Shown here: positions 17,111-25,908 of the stretch, piece by piece
How the letters are laid out: each line of letters starts with the position of its first letter
How positions within the stretch are numbered: the stretch's first letter is position 1
NCBI GenBank assembly: GCA_028823345.1
Contig: JAPKBR010000013.1
Span: 1 to 64,000, forward strand
Source of the DNA: Planctomycetota bacterium
Lineage (GTDB): Bacteria > Planctomycetota > UBA1135 > GCA-002686595
DNA length: 64,000 nt
Direction: 5' to 3'
The notes under the pieces: generated by a model
Seen by the model: the letters and a program-made list of their open reading frames with translations, nothing else
Databases searched by the model: none
Told to the model about the DNA's origin: nothing
Program-made: the position numbers and the translations under genes

Positions 17111-18705
17111 GCCGACGCACGCAAGTCAGGGGGACAGCCGCCCCGGACCCCGTCCGGCGCATGGTTTTTCACCACCTCTTGGCCGCCACGGCGGAGGAAA
17201 TGGGCGAGTCCCTGATGCGGGCCGCATTTTCCCCCAATATTCGCGAGCGCCGGGACTTTTCTTGCGCCCTGTTTGATGCCTCCGGGGAGACCATCGCCCA
17301 GGCCGCACACCTGCCGGTGCACTTGGGTTCTGCTCCCCTGTCCCTGCACGCGGTGATGGAGGACCTGACCCTAGGTCCCGGGGACTTGGCCCTGGTCAAT
17401 GACCCCTTTCGCGGGGGGACGCATCTGCCGGACTTGACCGTGGTGGCGGGGGTCTTTGAGCCGGGCAGTTCGACTCCCCGGTTTTACTGCCTGAACCGCG
17501 CCCATCACGCGGACATGGGGGGCGCGCACCCGGGTTCAATGGCCCCGGCGGCAGACATTCACGGAGAGGGTCTGCGCATCCCCCCGGTGATTTTGGTGCG
17601 AAAAGGAATCGTGGACCCGGGCATCTTGGCGATGTTCTTGGCCAATACCCGCGTGCCCCATGAACGGCATGCGGATCTGCTCGCCCAATGGTCTGCTTGT
17701 CAGGTGGGGGTCAAGCGCATGCAGTCGCTGATGGCCGAATATGGAGCCACGCAACTGGCAGCCCGCGCCTTGGAACTGATTGATTGGACCGAAGAACGCA
17801 CTCGTTTGATGCTGGGAGATTTGCCCAGGGGAACCTGGAGCGTCGAGGACACCCTAGAGCTTGCCGCTGGAGGGCACGCGACCCTGCGCCTGGAGTGGAC
17901 CCTTTCCAAGAACCGCTGCCGGTTTGACTTTCGCTCCAGCGATCCGGCAGTGCTCGATGGCATCAACACGGTGCACGCGGTGGTCCTTTCCGCCGTGCAT
18001 TATTGCGTGAGGCTGTTGCTCCCCGATGGCACGCCCACCAACGGAGGAATCGCTCGCTGCGTCGAGGTCTTGACGCGCTCCGGATCCTTGATCGACGCCA
18101 GCTACCCCTCCCCTGTGGCGGCGGGCAATGTGGAGACGAGTCAGCGTCTGGTGGACTTGGTTCTGGCGGCTTTCCGGTGTGCTCTGCCAGGTGTTTTGCC
18201 CGCGGCCTCCGCAGGCACCATGAGCAACCTGACCCTGGGTGCCCCGGACGGCAGCTGGTCCTACTACGAAACCCTCGCGGGGGGCGCGGGGGGAGGTCCT
18301 GCCGGTTCTGGCGCCCACGCGGTCCACACCCACATGACGAACACGCGGAACACCCCCGTGGAGGTCTTCGAGCGAGCGGTCCCCCTGCGGGTGTTGTCCA
18401 CCACCGTGCGCCGTGATTCGGGTGGGCAGGGCCGGGCTCGCGGGGGCGATGGAATCACCAGGCGCCTGGTGGCTCTTTCTCAGATCAAGGTGGGCTGGAG
18501 CGCCCAGCGCCAGAAGAGCGGTCCCCCCGGGGCGTTCGGGGGCCGATCAGGCGCTCCGGGTGGCGCAGAAGTACGCAGGACTGAGGGTGGCACCACCGAT
18601 TCCCTGCCAGGTCAGACAGCGCTGACGCTGAACCCAGGGGACGAGATTGCGGTGCACACTCCCGGTGGCGCTGGGCACGGCAGACCGCCAACCCAGAAGA
18701 ACTGA
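17107..18705 (+). CDS. Hydantoinase B/oxoprolinase family protein
   Basis: A 532-residue member of the HyuB/oxoprolinase/acetone-carboxylase-alpha family (ATP-dependent opening of hydantoin or oxoproline rings). The family hallmarks are FHHLLAATAEEMGESLMRAA near the start, NDPFRGGTHLPDLTVVAGVF, and RDSGGQGRARGGDG near the end. The length matches stand-alone HyuB subunits. The partner HyuA subunit, which carries the ATPase fold, is not in the window, so the substrate is open. The GTG start at 17107 overlaps the GspK-like stop by four bases, implying translational coupling to a functionally unrelated gene. Confidence 0.9.
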   Translation: MSRRTQVRGTAAPDPVRRMVFHHLLAATAEEMGESLMRAAFSPNIRERRDFSCALFDASGETIAQAAHLPVHLGSAPLSLHAVMEDLTLGPGDLALVNDPFRGGTHLPDLTVVAGVFEPGSSTPRFYCLNRAHHADMGGAHPGSMAPAADIHGEGLRIPPVILVRKGIVDPGILAMFLANTRVPHERHADLLAQWSACQVGVKRMQSLMAEYGATQLAARALELIDWTEERTRLMLGDLPRGTWSVEDTLELAAGGHATLRLEWTLSKNRCRFDFRSSDPAVLDGINTVHAVVLSAVHYCVRLLLPDGTPTNGGIARCVEVLTRSGSLIDASYPSPVAAGNVETSQRLVDLVLAAFRCALPGVLPAASAGTMSNLTLGAPDGSWSYYETLAGGAGGGPAGSGAHAVHTHMTNTRNTPVEVFERAVPLRVLSTTVRRDSGGQGRARGGDGITRRLVALSQIKVGWSAQRQKSGPPGAFGGRSGAPGGAEVRRTEGGTTDSLPGQTALTLNPGDEIAVHTPGGAGHGRPPTQKN

Positions 18706-18797
18706 CAACGGTGCTTGAGAAAGGCCCCCGTCCCGGTGACAATCTCCGCCGCTCCCTTCCCTGTCCCCCCTAATAACAGCCGGTCCCCGTTTTTTCC

Positions 18798-20081
18798 ATG
18801 TCGAGTTTGTGTGTATTTGGTGCCCAATGGGGCGATGAAGGGAAGGGCAAGATTATTGATTCCTTGGCCCATGATGCGGATGTGATCGTGCGCTACCAGG
18901 GTGGTTCCAATGCGGGTCACACGGTGATCGTGGGGGCAGAAAAATACGTGCTGCACCTGATCCCCTCGGGCATTTTGCACAAGGGCAAGGTCAATGTGAT
19001 CGGTTCTGGTGTGGCCATCGACCCCTTGACCTTGCTTGAGGAAATCGCAGGCTTGAGGGAGCGCGGCGTCAGCGTGACCCCTGACAATTTGCGTATCGCT
19101 GCCAACGCTCACGTGATTTTCACCCATCACAAGCGCATCGATGGCTTGGCCGAACGCTGGCGCGGCTCCGGTCGCATCGGCACAACTGGTCGGGGGATCG
19201 GTCCCTGCTATGCGGACAAGGCCGCGCGTACGGGCTTGCGTATCTGCGACCTCTTGGATCCAGATCGTTGCCGCGAGCGTTTGACGTCTGCCTTGGCGGA
19301 GAAGAACGCCCTGATCGAAAAGGTACACGGGGAAGAGCCTCTCTCCCTGGATGATGAACTCGGTCGCTACGCCGCCGTCGGTGATGCCCTGCGTCCCTTC
19401 GTACGGGATACGGGCGCCGAAGTGCGTGACGCCTATGCCGCTGGGCAGCGCGTCTTGTTCGAGGGCGCCCAGGGAATGATGCTGGACCTCGATCACGGCA
19501 CCTATCCATTCGTGACTTCCTCTTCCACCGGCGTGGGTGGAATTTCAAGCGGCGCAGGTTTCTCGCCTCGGCACATCGAGCGGGTCGTGGGGATTGCCAA
19601 GGCCTATTGCACCCGGGTTGGGGAAGGTCCTTTTCCCACGGAGCTCACCGATGAAACCGGGGCACGCATTCAAAAAGTAGGTAACGAATTTGGCGCAACC
19701 ACCGGCCGCCCCCGTCGTGCGGGCTGGTTCGATGCGGTAGCCGTGCGCTATGCCTTTGACCTTTGTGGTGCGGATGGCTGGGTCGCGACCAAGCTCGACA
19801 TTCTGAGCGGTTTTGAAACCCTGCGCGTGGGCGTTTCCTACGAGATTGACGGCGAGACCTTTGATCGTTATCCCGCGCATCTGCCCTCCCTCGATGGAGT
19901 CCAGGTGACCTACAAGGACTTCCCCGGCTGGCAGGAGGACATCGCAGATGTGCGTTCATGGGAGGACTTGCCCGAGAAGGCCCGTGCCTTTGTGGAGGCC
20001 CTTGAGGGCTTAGTGGCCTGTCCCGTGGATTTGATTTCCGTCGGTCCCGATCGCGAGGCCATGCTCACTAGGCCCAAGTGA
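18798..20081 (+). CDS. purA: Adenylosuccinate synthetase
   Basis: PurA, 427 residues, condenses IMP with aspartate using GTP to form adenylosuccinate, the first committed step to AMP. The diagnostic N-terminal GQWGDEGKGK-type loop appears as GAQWGDEGKGK (Asp13 catalytic, residues 8-18). NAGHT and GTTGRGIGPCYADKA follow, then TSSSTGVGGISSGAGFSP. Length is normal for bacteria. The gene stands 92 bases after the hydantoinase-type gene and 39 bases before uppS, probably opening a run of housekeeping genes on the plus strand. Confidence 0.98.
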   Translation: MSSLCVFGAQWGDEGKGKIIDSLAHDADVIVRYQGGSNAGHTVIVGAEKYVLHLIPSGILHKGKVNVIGSGVAIDPLTLLEEIAGLRERGVSVTPDNLRIAANAHVIFTHHKRIDGLAERWRGSGRIGTTGRGIGPCYADKAARTGLRICDLLDPDRCRERLTSALAEKNALIEKVHGEEPLSLDDELGRYAAVGDALRPFVRDTGAEVRDAYAAGQRVLFEGAQGMMLDLDHGTYPFVTSSSTGVGGISSGAGFSPRHIERVVGIAKAYCTRVGEGPFPTELTDETGARIQKVGNEFGATTGRPRRAGWFDAVAVRYAFDLCGADGWVATKLDILSGFETLRVGVSYEIDGETFDRYPAHLPSLDGVQVTYKDFPGWQEDIADVRSWEDLPEKARAFVEALEGLVACPVDLISVGPDREAMLTRPK

Positions 20082-20120
20082 GGATCCGGGCAAACGCATC
20101 AGTGCCGCCCATTCCGTTCC

Positions 20121-20939
20121 ATGCCCCGACCGCCTATCCAACGCCCTGACCTGCCCGGTCCATTTCCCGAGCACATCGCCATCGTCATGGATGGCAACGG
20201 TCGGTGGGCACAGCGCCGTGGTCAGCCCCGGGTCTTTGGGCATCGTGCCGGCGTGCAAACCGTGCGCGCCATCACCACCGCTTGCGCGCGTATGGGCGTT
20301 GGCAGCTTAACCCTGTACGCGTTTTCCGTTGAGAATTGGCAGCGGCCGAATGCCGAGGTGCGCACCTTGATGCGCCTACTGCGCGTGTTCCTGTGGCGCG
20401 AGCGTGCGACCCTCATGGAGAACGGCGTGCGCCTCAAGTGCATTGGCCGTCTGGATGACTTGCCTGATCGGGCCCTGCGGACCCTGCGTCAAACCGAAGA
20501 GTTGACTGCCAACAATGACGGGCTCGTGTTGCGCCTCGCACTGTCCTATGGTTCCCGCTCCGAGATCGCCGATGGCATGGCGGCAGCAGCTCGAGATGTG
20601 GCGGCGGGCAAGCTTGATCCCGATTCCATCGACGAAGAAACCTTGCGTGGCTATCTGTACGACCCCGAGACACCGGACCCCGATCTGATCATCCGCACAG
20701 GAGGCGATCTCCGCCTGTCGAACTTCTTGCTCTGGCAGGCGAGTTACGCGGAGCTCTATGTGACCGACCTTTGTTGGCCGGATTTCGGAGAGGAAGCACT
20801 ACTGGAGTCGTTTCGTGCTTTTGCCCAACGCCAGCGCCGGTTTGGAGGTCTCCCCCCCGAAGGCGGGGAGGCCGAGCAACCCGGCAAGACCCCACCGCCC
20901 GAACAGCCCGTCGTCCAACCCAAGCCCAGCCAAACATGA
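20121..20939 (+). CDS. uppS: Undecaprenyl diphosphate synthase (cis-prenyltransferase)
   Basis: UppS, 272 residues, elongates farnesyl diphosphate with isopentenyl units to the C55 lipid carrier for peptidoglycan and surface polysaccharides. The motif VMDGNGRWAQRRG (Asp24 catalytic) and the C-terminal IIRTGGDLRLSNFLLWQ...WPDF are characteristic; the usual GGE is GGD here, a conservative change. A Pro-rich tail of about 25 residues follows the core. The stop overlaps the cdsA start (ATGA), the widespread uppS-cdsA pairing. Confidence 0.97.
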   Translation: MPRPPIQRPDLPGPFPEHIAIVMDGNGRWAQRRGQPRVFGHRAGVQTVRAITTACARMGVGSLTLYAFSVENWQRPNAEVRTLMRLLRVFLWRERATLMENGVRLKCIGRLDDLPDRALRTLRQTEELTANNDGLVLRLALSYGSRSEIADGMAAAARDVAAGKLDPDSIDEETLRGYLYDPETPDPDLIIRTGGDLRLSNFLLWQASYAELYVTDLCWPDFGEEALLESFRAFAQRQRRFGGLPPEGGEAEQPGKTPPPEQPVVQPKPSQT

Positions 20940-21817
20940 GTCCTCGCGTGGTTAAGATTCTCAAGCGCACCCTGGTGGGGGGCAGCATCGCTGCCGCTCT
21001 CTGGCTTCTTCTCGCCCAAGCTGAAGGGCCCGACGGCATCCGCATCCTGGCCCCGGTCCTTGCGCTCTTCACCCTTGGCGGAGCTTTGGAAGCCGCACGC
21101 ATGGGGCCTAGGCCTCCCGTTTCTCTGCTGCCCATTCTGGCCGGCACCCTGGCTGGCATTGCACTCGTGGTGGGACCGGTCTACTGCCCCGATTGTTTCA
21201 CTTGCGTCCTGGAATTGAATGATGGTTCTGCGCCCAGTGCCTTGATCATGCTGGGGCTTTGCGCGGGCTTGGTGGTGGGGGTAACTGCCCTGGCCTCTTT
21301 GGTCTCCGGTGACTCCAGGGTCGCCGCCCTACGCGCCAATTGCCTGCGCGTTCTTTGGGTCGTGCCGCCTCTACTGGCCCTGGTAGGGATCTTTTCTGAG
21401 CTCGGACGCTCCGGCCTGATTGCTTTGATTGTGCTTTCCAAAATCGGCGATGTGGCGGGCTACTACGTGGGCAGCGCGATCGGCAAACGCCATCCCTTCC
21501 CGCGGCTTTCCCCGGGAAAAACCTGGGCCGGGTGCGTCGGGTCCCTCGTGGCGGGCATCATCGCCAGCGTGCTCTGCATCAACGGCGGCCTGCTGCCGGA
21601 GCCGCACCTGGGGGTCTTGGGTGCAGTCCTGATCGGAGCGATCATCAATCTCGCATCCCAAGCGGGCGATCTGCTTGAGAGCGCATTCAAACGTCACGCG
21701 GGGGTCAAGGATTCGGGGGGCTTGTTTGGGCCCTCCGGTGGCTTCCTTGATCTCGTGGACAGCCTCCTGCTCTCCGCTCCGGCCCTGTTGCTGGTGCAAC
21801 TTGTGCTGCTGCCCTAG
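20936..21817 (+). CDS. cdsA: Phosphatidate cytidylyltransferase (CDP-diglyceride synthase)
   Basis: CdsA, about 293 residues, makes CDP-diacylglycerol from CTP and phosphatidic acid in the inner membrane. Several hydrophobic helices are visible. The C-terminal signature is present as SAFKRHAGVKDSGGLFGPSGG followed by FLDLVDS. Within it, the common GHGG and DR positions read PSGG and DL, a variation from the PROSITE-type pattern, while Lys-Asp and the two later Asp residues are kept. The ATG at 20936 overlaps the uppS stop by four bases; a longer in-frame start inside uppS at 20771 is unlikely. Confidence 0.92.
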   Translation: MSPRVVKILKRTLVGGSIAAALWLLLAQAEGPDGIRILAPVLALFTLGGALEAARMGPRPPVSLLPILAGTLAGIALVVGPVYCPDCFTCVLELNDGSAPSALIMLGLCAGLVVGVTALASLVSGDSRVAALRANCLRVLWVVPPLLALVGIFSELGRSGLIALIVLSKIGDVAGYYVGSAIGKRHPFPRLSPGKTWAGCVGSLVAGIIASVLCINGGLLPEPHLGVLGAVLIGAIINLASQAGDLLESAFKRHAGVKDSGGLFGPSGGFLDLVDSLLLSAPALLLVQLVLLP

Positions 21818-21895
21818 GGCAGAGGGTGTGGAAGTCCGAGGGAGCCGCCACGGTTTCCGGTCTCTTGCACTTGACCAATCCCCCTCCTGTGACCG

Positions 21896-22963
21896 ATGCT
21901 TGCGAGTCACTTGACTGAAATCACCATACCGCTGCGTTCCCATGATGAGGCCATTCTGGTCCTGGGACCTTACGACCGTTTCGCCAAGCTGCTGCGCCAG
22001 GCCCTGGATATCGAGGTTTACGCCCGAGGCGGGAATCTGTGTTTGAAGGGCGGCTCGGTGGATGTGGACCAAGCTAAGAGCCGCATCGAGCATCTACTTG
22101 GCAAGTCCCGCAAGGGGAGGCAATTGGACCTGCGTGAGATCGAGGCGATTTTGGCGGGGGCTGGCGGGGATCAGCGGTCTGGTGGGGCACTGAATGGTGG
22201 GGCACAGCGCGGTGGGAGCGAGGCTCCTTCGGCCAGCGGTCACCGCAATGCATCCTCGGGCGGCCGCCCTTTCCAAACAAGGTCGCGCTCGGTGGTCACG
22301 TTTCGCGAGCGGGCTGTGGAGCCGCGCAACGAAAGTCAACGGCGTTACTGCGAGTTGATGGACGATCTGCCCCTTGTCTTTGGGCTTGGCTCAGCGGGCA
22401 CGGGCAAGACCTATCTTGCGGTTGCCCAAGCGGTTCGCGCCATGCGCCGGGGAGAAGTGCGTCGGCTGGTGATCACCCGGCCCGTGGTGGAAGCAGGAGA
22501 GCACCTGGGTTTCCTGCCAGGGGACCTGCAGCAGAAGCTCAATCCCTACATGCGCCCGATTTATGACGCCTTGTTTGATTTACTCGACCCCGAAACACTG
22601 ATGCAGCTAGAGGAGGCGAACCTGATCGAAGTCGCTCCTCTGGCCTATATGCGCGGGCGCACCCTTTCCAATTCCTTCGTGATTCTGGATGAGGGGCAAA
22701 ACACGACTGTCGGCCAAATGAAGATGTTCCTGACTCGCATGGGCGAGGGCTCTCAAATGGTGGTCACGGGCGATCCCTCTCAAAACGACATCCCCCGCAA
22801 TGTGCGCAGCGGCCTTCCGGATGCTGTGCAGCGTTTGCGTGGCCAGGAGGGCATTGGCGTCTGCGAATTCTCTCCCGACGACGTCGTGCGCCATCCTCTG
22901 GTCAGTCGTATCGTGCGGGCCTACCAGCCCCCCGTCCCCGATTCGGACTCCGCGGGTCATTGA
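21896..22963 (+). CDS. phoH: PhoH-like ATPase (YbeZ family)
   Basis: A 355-residue PhoH-family protein. An N-terminal KH-like segment (LRQALDIEVYARGGNLCLKG) is followed by a variable Gly/Ser/Gln-rich linker (about residues 85-130). The P-loop domain follows with Walker A GSAGTGKT, a TRPVVEAGEHLGFLPGDLQ motif and Walker B FVILDEGQN. PhoH/YbeZ proteins pair with the endoribonuclease YbeY in rRNA maturation and ribosome quality control. ybeY follows after three bases, supporting that role. The separate HD-family phosphohydrolase gene often found between them is absent here. Confidence 0.95.
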   Translation: MLASHLTEITIPLRSHDEAILVLGPYDRFAKLLRQALDIEVYARGGNLCLKGGSVDVDQAKSRIEHLLGKSRKGRQLDLREIEAILAGAGGDQRSGGALNGGAQRGGSEAPSASGHRNASSGGRPFQTRSRSVVTFRERAVEPRNESQRRYCELMDDLPLVFGLGSAGTGKTYLAVAQAVRAMRRGEVRRLVITRPVVEAGEHLGFLPGDLQQKLNPYMRPIYDALFDLLDPETLMQLEEANLIEVAPLAYMRGRTLSNSFVILDEGQNTTVGQMKMFLTRMGEGSQMVVTGDPSQNDIPRNVRSGLPDAVQRLRGQEGIGVCEFSPDDVVRHPLVSRIVRAYQPPVPDSDSAGH

Positions 22964-22966
22964 TCC

Positions 22967-23422
22967 ATGGGCGTCGAGATCACCTGGACTACCAAGGCTC
23001 AGCCCTTGACTGATGCGCAGGTCACGCGCGCCGTCGAGGCTGCCCTTGAGCACGGCGGGCGATCTGGGGCATCGATCGAAGTGGCCTTCGTGGATGACGC
23101 GACCCTGGCGGAATTACACGGGCGCTACTTGGATGACCATTCCTCGACCGACGTCATGAGTTTTGATCTGGGAGACGAGGGGGGCGGCCCAGCTGGAGAG
23201 GTCTATGTGAGCGTGGACCGGGCCGAGGTGGTCGCAGGGCGCCGTGGCCAAAGCTGGGAGCGGGAGTTGACCCTCTATCTGGTCCACGGAGTGCTGCACC
23301 TGTGCGGCTTCGATGACCTAGAGGAAGAGGATCGCCCCGCCATGCGCGGGGCCGAAGCAGCGGTGCTCGAAACCCTCGGATTGCCTCCCGATGGCCTCGA
23401 TCATGGCCTCGGTGGGGACTGA
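22967..23422 (+). CDS. ybeY: Endoribonuclease YbeY (rRNA maturation factor)
   Basis: YbeY, 151 residues, a single-strand endoribonuclease acting in 16S rRNA 3'-end maturation. The metal motif reads HGVLHLCGFDD: the first two His of the usual H-x3-H-x5-H site are present but the third His is Asp. I recall GYDD-type variants in other phyla, and Asp can bind metal, so activity is not excluded. LDDHSSTDVMSFDLG near the middle is also family-typical. The ATG at 22967 sits three bases after the phoH stop, a classic operon. Confidence 0.93.
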   Translation: MGVEITWTTKAQPLTDAQVTRAVEAALEHGGRSGASIEVAFVDDATLAELHGRYLDDHSSTDVMSFDLGDEGGGPAGEVYVSVDRAEVVAGRRGQSWERELTLYLVHGVLHLCGFDDLEEEDRPAMRGAEAAVLETLGLPPDGLDHGLGGD

Positions 23423-23583
23423 TCGGGGGGACCTGAGGCCCGGATTTAGCCCTCTGGGTGAGAAAATTCCCAGTCTTTCTCACGGAGCAGACCGAATTGC
23501 GGAAATGGCCGTCGGTGGGGGGCTAGGACCGGATTTGCGCCAGTGTCGCGAGGCTCTAAGGGCTTCCTAGGGGGCGTAAGAAG

Positions 23584-24522
23584 GTGCCCGATCCGGCGGA
23601 ACCTTGGATTCGGACCTTCAACCGGGTAACCCATAGGTCAGGAGACGTCCTATTCCGGGCAGCCCGGCCCATCCGGGTCGGGGGGAAGTGGGCAAACATT
23701 TTGGACAAGACAGTCGAAGCAGCGAGCGGAAGCGATCCGGTGCCAAGTAAGGCCCCGAGCAAAGCAGTCAGTGCTGACCAAGCACGCGCAGCCTTGTGGG
23801 CGGCCTATGCAAGTGGCCCTTGTGATGACACGCGCAACGCGCTGGTAGAGGCCTATCAGCATTTGGTGGTGGAGATCGTGCGGCGCTTTGGGCGTCGTTT
23901 GCCCCGCAGCGTGGATCCCGGGGATCTGATGACCGCGGGCAATGTGGGCTTGATTTCAGCCGTGGGGGGTTTTGATCCCGAGCGCGGCGTGCGTTTTGAG
24001 TCCTATTGCGAGCTTCGGGTCAAGGGTGCCTTGCTCGACGAGCTGCGCACCCAGGATTGGCTGCCGCGACCCTGGCGCCACCGGGTGGAATTGCGCCGCC
24101 GGACCACCGAGCGCCTGCGCAGCGAGCGAGGCCGCGAGCCGGATGACCAGGAGATCGCCCAGGAGATGGGCCTCACCCAGGCGGATTTCCGAAAGTACTT
24201 TGGTACGAGAGTCCCCACCAATCCCACCGGATCCATGCCCAATGATGACGGCTCGGATGACGCGATGCCCGCGCTGGACGTGGTGCCCGACAAGAGCAGC
24301 GAGGCTCCCGGCGAGCGTATCTCGCGGGAAGAGCTGTTGTCCCTAGTGGCCCAGAAGCTCTCCGAGCAGGAGTACCGCATTGTCTACCTCAAGTATTGGG
24401 AAGAACTGCCCATGCGCGAAATCGGCCAGTTGACGGGACTCTCTGAATCCCGCGTGTGCAAGATTCACTCGCGCTTGATCGAGCGCCTGCGCGAACGCTT
24501 CCGCGTGGATCAGCCCCTCTGA
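23584..24522 (+). CDS. RNA polymerase sigma factor, FliA/WhiG type
   Basis: A sigma-70-family factor of the FliA/WhiG/SigF group. Region 2 contains DLMTAGNVGLISAVGGFDP and VKGALLDELRTQDWLPRPWR, the last highly typical of FliA/WhiG. Region 3 follows with REPDDQEIAQEMGL, and region 4 carries YLKYWEELPMREIGQLTGLSESRVCKIHSRL, the promoter -35 helix-turn-helix. The GTG start at 23584 gives 312 residues. The first 40 or so are unlike the family, so TTG 23701 or GTG 23740 may be the true start (about 260-273 residues). No flagellar gene is in the window, so the regulon could be motility or another developmental programme. Confidence 0.9.
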   Translation: MPDPAEPWIRTFNRVTHRSGDVLFRAARPIRVGGKWANILDKTVEAASGSDPVPSKAPSKAVSADQARAALWAAYASGPCDDTRNALVEAYQHLVVEIVRRFGRRLPRSVDPGDLMTAGNVGLISAVGGFDPERGVRFESYCELRVKGALLDELRTQDWLPRPWRHRVELRRRTTERLRSERGREPDDQEIAQEMGLTQADFRKYFGTRVPTNPTGSMPNDDGSDDAMPALDVVPDKSSEAPGERISREELLSLVAQKLSEQEYRIVYLKYWEELPMREIGQLTGLSESRVCKIHSRLIERLRERFRVDQPL

Positions 24523-24553
24523 GGTATCCATCCCCTGGCTTGGGCCTGACCAG

Positions 24554-24575
24554 TTGAGGTGGCGCGCCACCTCAA
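24554..24575. promoter_or_regulatory. Perfect 22-bp palindrome before GT90 gene
   Basis: Two half-sites TTGAGGTGGCG, inverted and touching at the centre, form a perfect 22-base palindrome. It lies 32 bases after the sigma-factor stop and 92 bases before the GT90 ATG. As RNA it would be a long stem with almost no loop and no T-tract, so it resembles a dimeric-regulator operator more than a terminator. Confidence 0.5.
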
Positions 24576-24666
24576 GGGTACCCCTCGACTAGAAGGCGGA
24601 GGGAGCGCTACTGCCCGGTCGACACCGGGCTTTGAATTCCGGCCCACAGCTTGCTTTAATGGCTTG

Positions 24667-25605
24667 ATGGGCCATCATTCTCTCCACAATCTGCGTTACT
24701 ACGTAGAACGGTTCTCCGAGTGGCCTATTCCCGCCGTGTTGTTCCGGCGGAGGCTGCAGGGCCTCTTGCGCAAGGTAGACGAACACCCCGAGCGGGACCG
24801 GCTCAGGAGCCGTGCCGATTACTACATCCAGTGCGATGAGCCCTTCGAGGTCTGTGGAGGGACCCGCATCGGCAACTTCCAGGATTGGGTCCACAGCTCG
24901 TACTACTTCGACATTCGCCGAGTGCTGCGGTACTTCCCTGCCCACCTCGGGTTCGAGTACCGCTTCGGTGACGAGACAGACCCTCCCGAGCGGCCGACCT
25001 TGACAAAGGCTCGCCTGATCGGTGAGGGGGGGCGCCGCAGCGTCATTCTCAAGCTAAATCAGGTACGCCACTACCGATTCGTCAACGACCGGGTTCCCTA
25101 TGAGGCGAAGGAGGATCGACTCGTATGGCGGGGTAATGTCACCCGGCCCTGGCGAGCCGAGGTGGTGCGCAGGTACCACGCTGATCCCAGCTGCGATGTG
25201 GGCAGAACCAATCACCCTGAGGGTCCGGAGCAGGGCTACAAGCCCCGCCTTAGCATCTCCGAGCAACTTCGCCACAAGTTCATTCTGTGTGTCGAGGGTA
25301 ATGATGTCGCTACCGGCCTGAAGTGGGTCATGTCCTCGAACTCCCTGTGCTTCATGGCGCGCCCGCGCTTCGAAACCTGGTTCCTCGAGGGACGTCTTGA
25401 GCCTGGACGCCACTTCGTAGAGGTCGCGGCCGACCACTCGGACCTGCTCGAGCGGGTAGAGGAGTACCGTGCGCGGCCCGAGGAGGCAATGGAGATTGTC
25501 CGGAACGCGAACGAGCACGTCAGGCAGTTCCGGGACAGGCGCAGTGAAACCCTGGTTTCCTTGCTGGTCCTCGCTCGCTACTTCGAACTCTCCGGGCAGC
25601 TCTAG
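24667..25605 (+). CDS. Glycosyltransferase family 90 (LPS/CAP10-like)
   Basis: A 312-residue protein resembling the lipopolysaccharide-modifying/CAP10 (GT90) glycosyltransferases, which add xylose or glucose to LPS or capsule. Visible family features include LVWRGNVTRPWRAEVVRRY and KFILCVEGNDVATGLKWVMSSNSLCFM, followed by YRARPEEAMEIVRNANEHVRQF. No signal or membrane helix is evident. The ATG at 24667 is preferred over an in-frame GTG at 24559 that would run through the palindrome. It is a single-gene unit, although kdsA, which supplies Kdo for LPS, is 2 kb downstream on the other strand. Confidence 0.82.
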   Translation: MGHHSLHNLRYYVERFSEWPIPAVLFRRRLQGLLRKVDEHPERDRLRSRADYYIQCDEPFEVCGGTRIGNFQDWVHSSYYFDIRRVLRYFPAHLGFEYRFGDETDPPERPTLTKARLIGEGGRRSVILKLNQVRHYRFVNDRVPYEAKEDRLVWRGNVTRPWRAEVVRRYHADPSCDVGRTNHPEGPEQGYKPRLSISEQLRHKFILCVEGNDVATGLKWVMSSNSLCFMARPRFETWFLEGRLEPGRHFVEVAADHSDLLERVEEYRARPEEAMEIVRNANEHVRQFRDRRSETLVSLLVLARYFELSGQL

Positions 25606-25908
25606 CGACCTTTGCAGACACCGACCGATCTCTTGAGCGGCGACCCCACTCCAATCGCACGGGCTCATTCAGGAAAGTCGCTTCGGGGCGCTTTTGACCC
25701 ATGGGAAAGGGCATTTCCGTTTCCGGTCTGGCGATCATCCGCAACGGGGTGCCCCATCACGCAGATGAAATCATCGCATATCGGCAGCGCGGATTGGATC
25801 GACTCCAGGAAGGCGTAGTCCAATTGCAAGCTGCTGGGATGCCTTCAGAATAAGGCCTTCCGCCCCGGGTGACTCCAAGGGCGAGCTTCGGCGTGGTAAG
25901 CTGGCGGC
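25606..25908. other. Intergenic region with a weak terminator-like hairpin
   Basis: 303 bases with no credible gene. At 25674-25695 AAAG-T-CGC can pair with GCG-CTTT (one bulged T) ending in TTTT, a weak candidate terminator for the GT90 gene. The remainder presumably contains the promoter of the phosphatase gene; no elements are clear. Confidence 0.35.
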
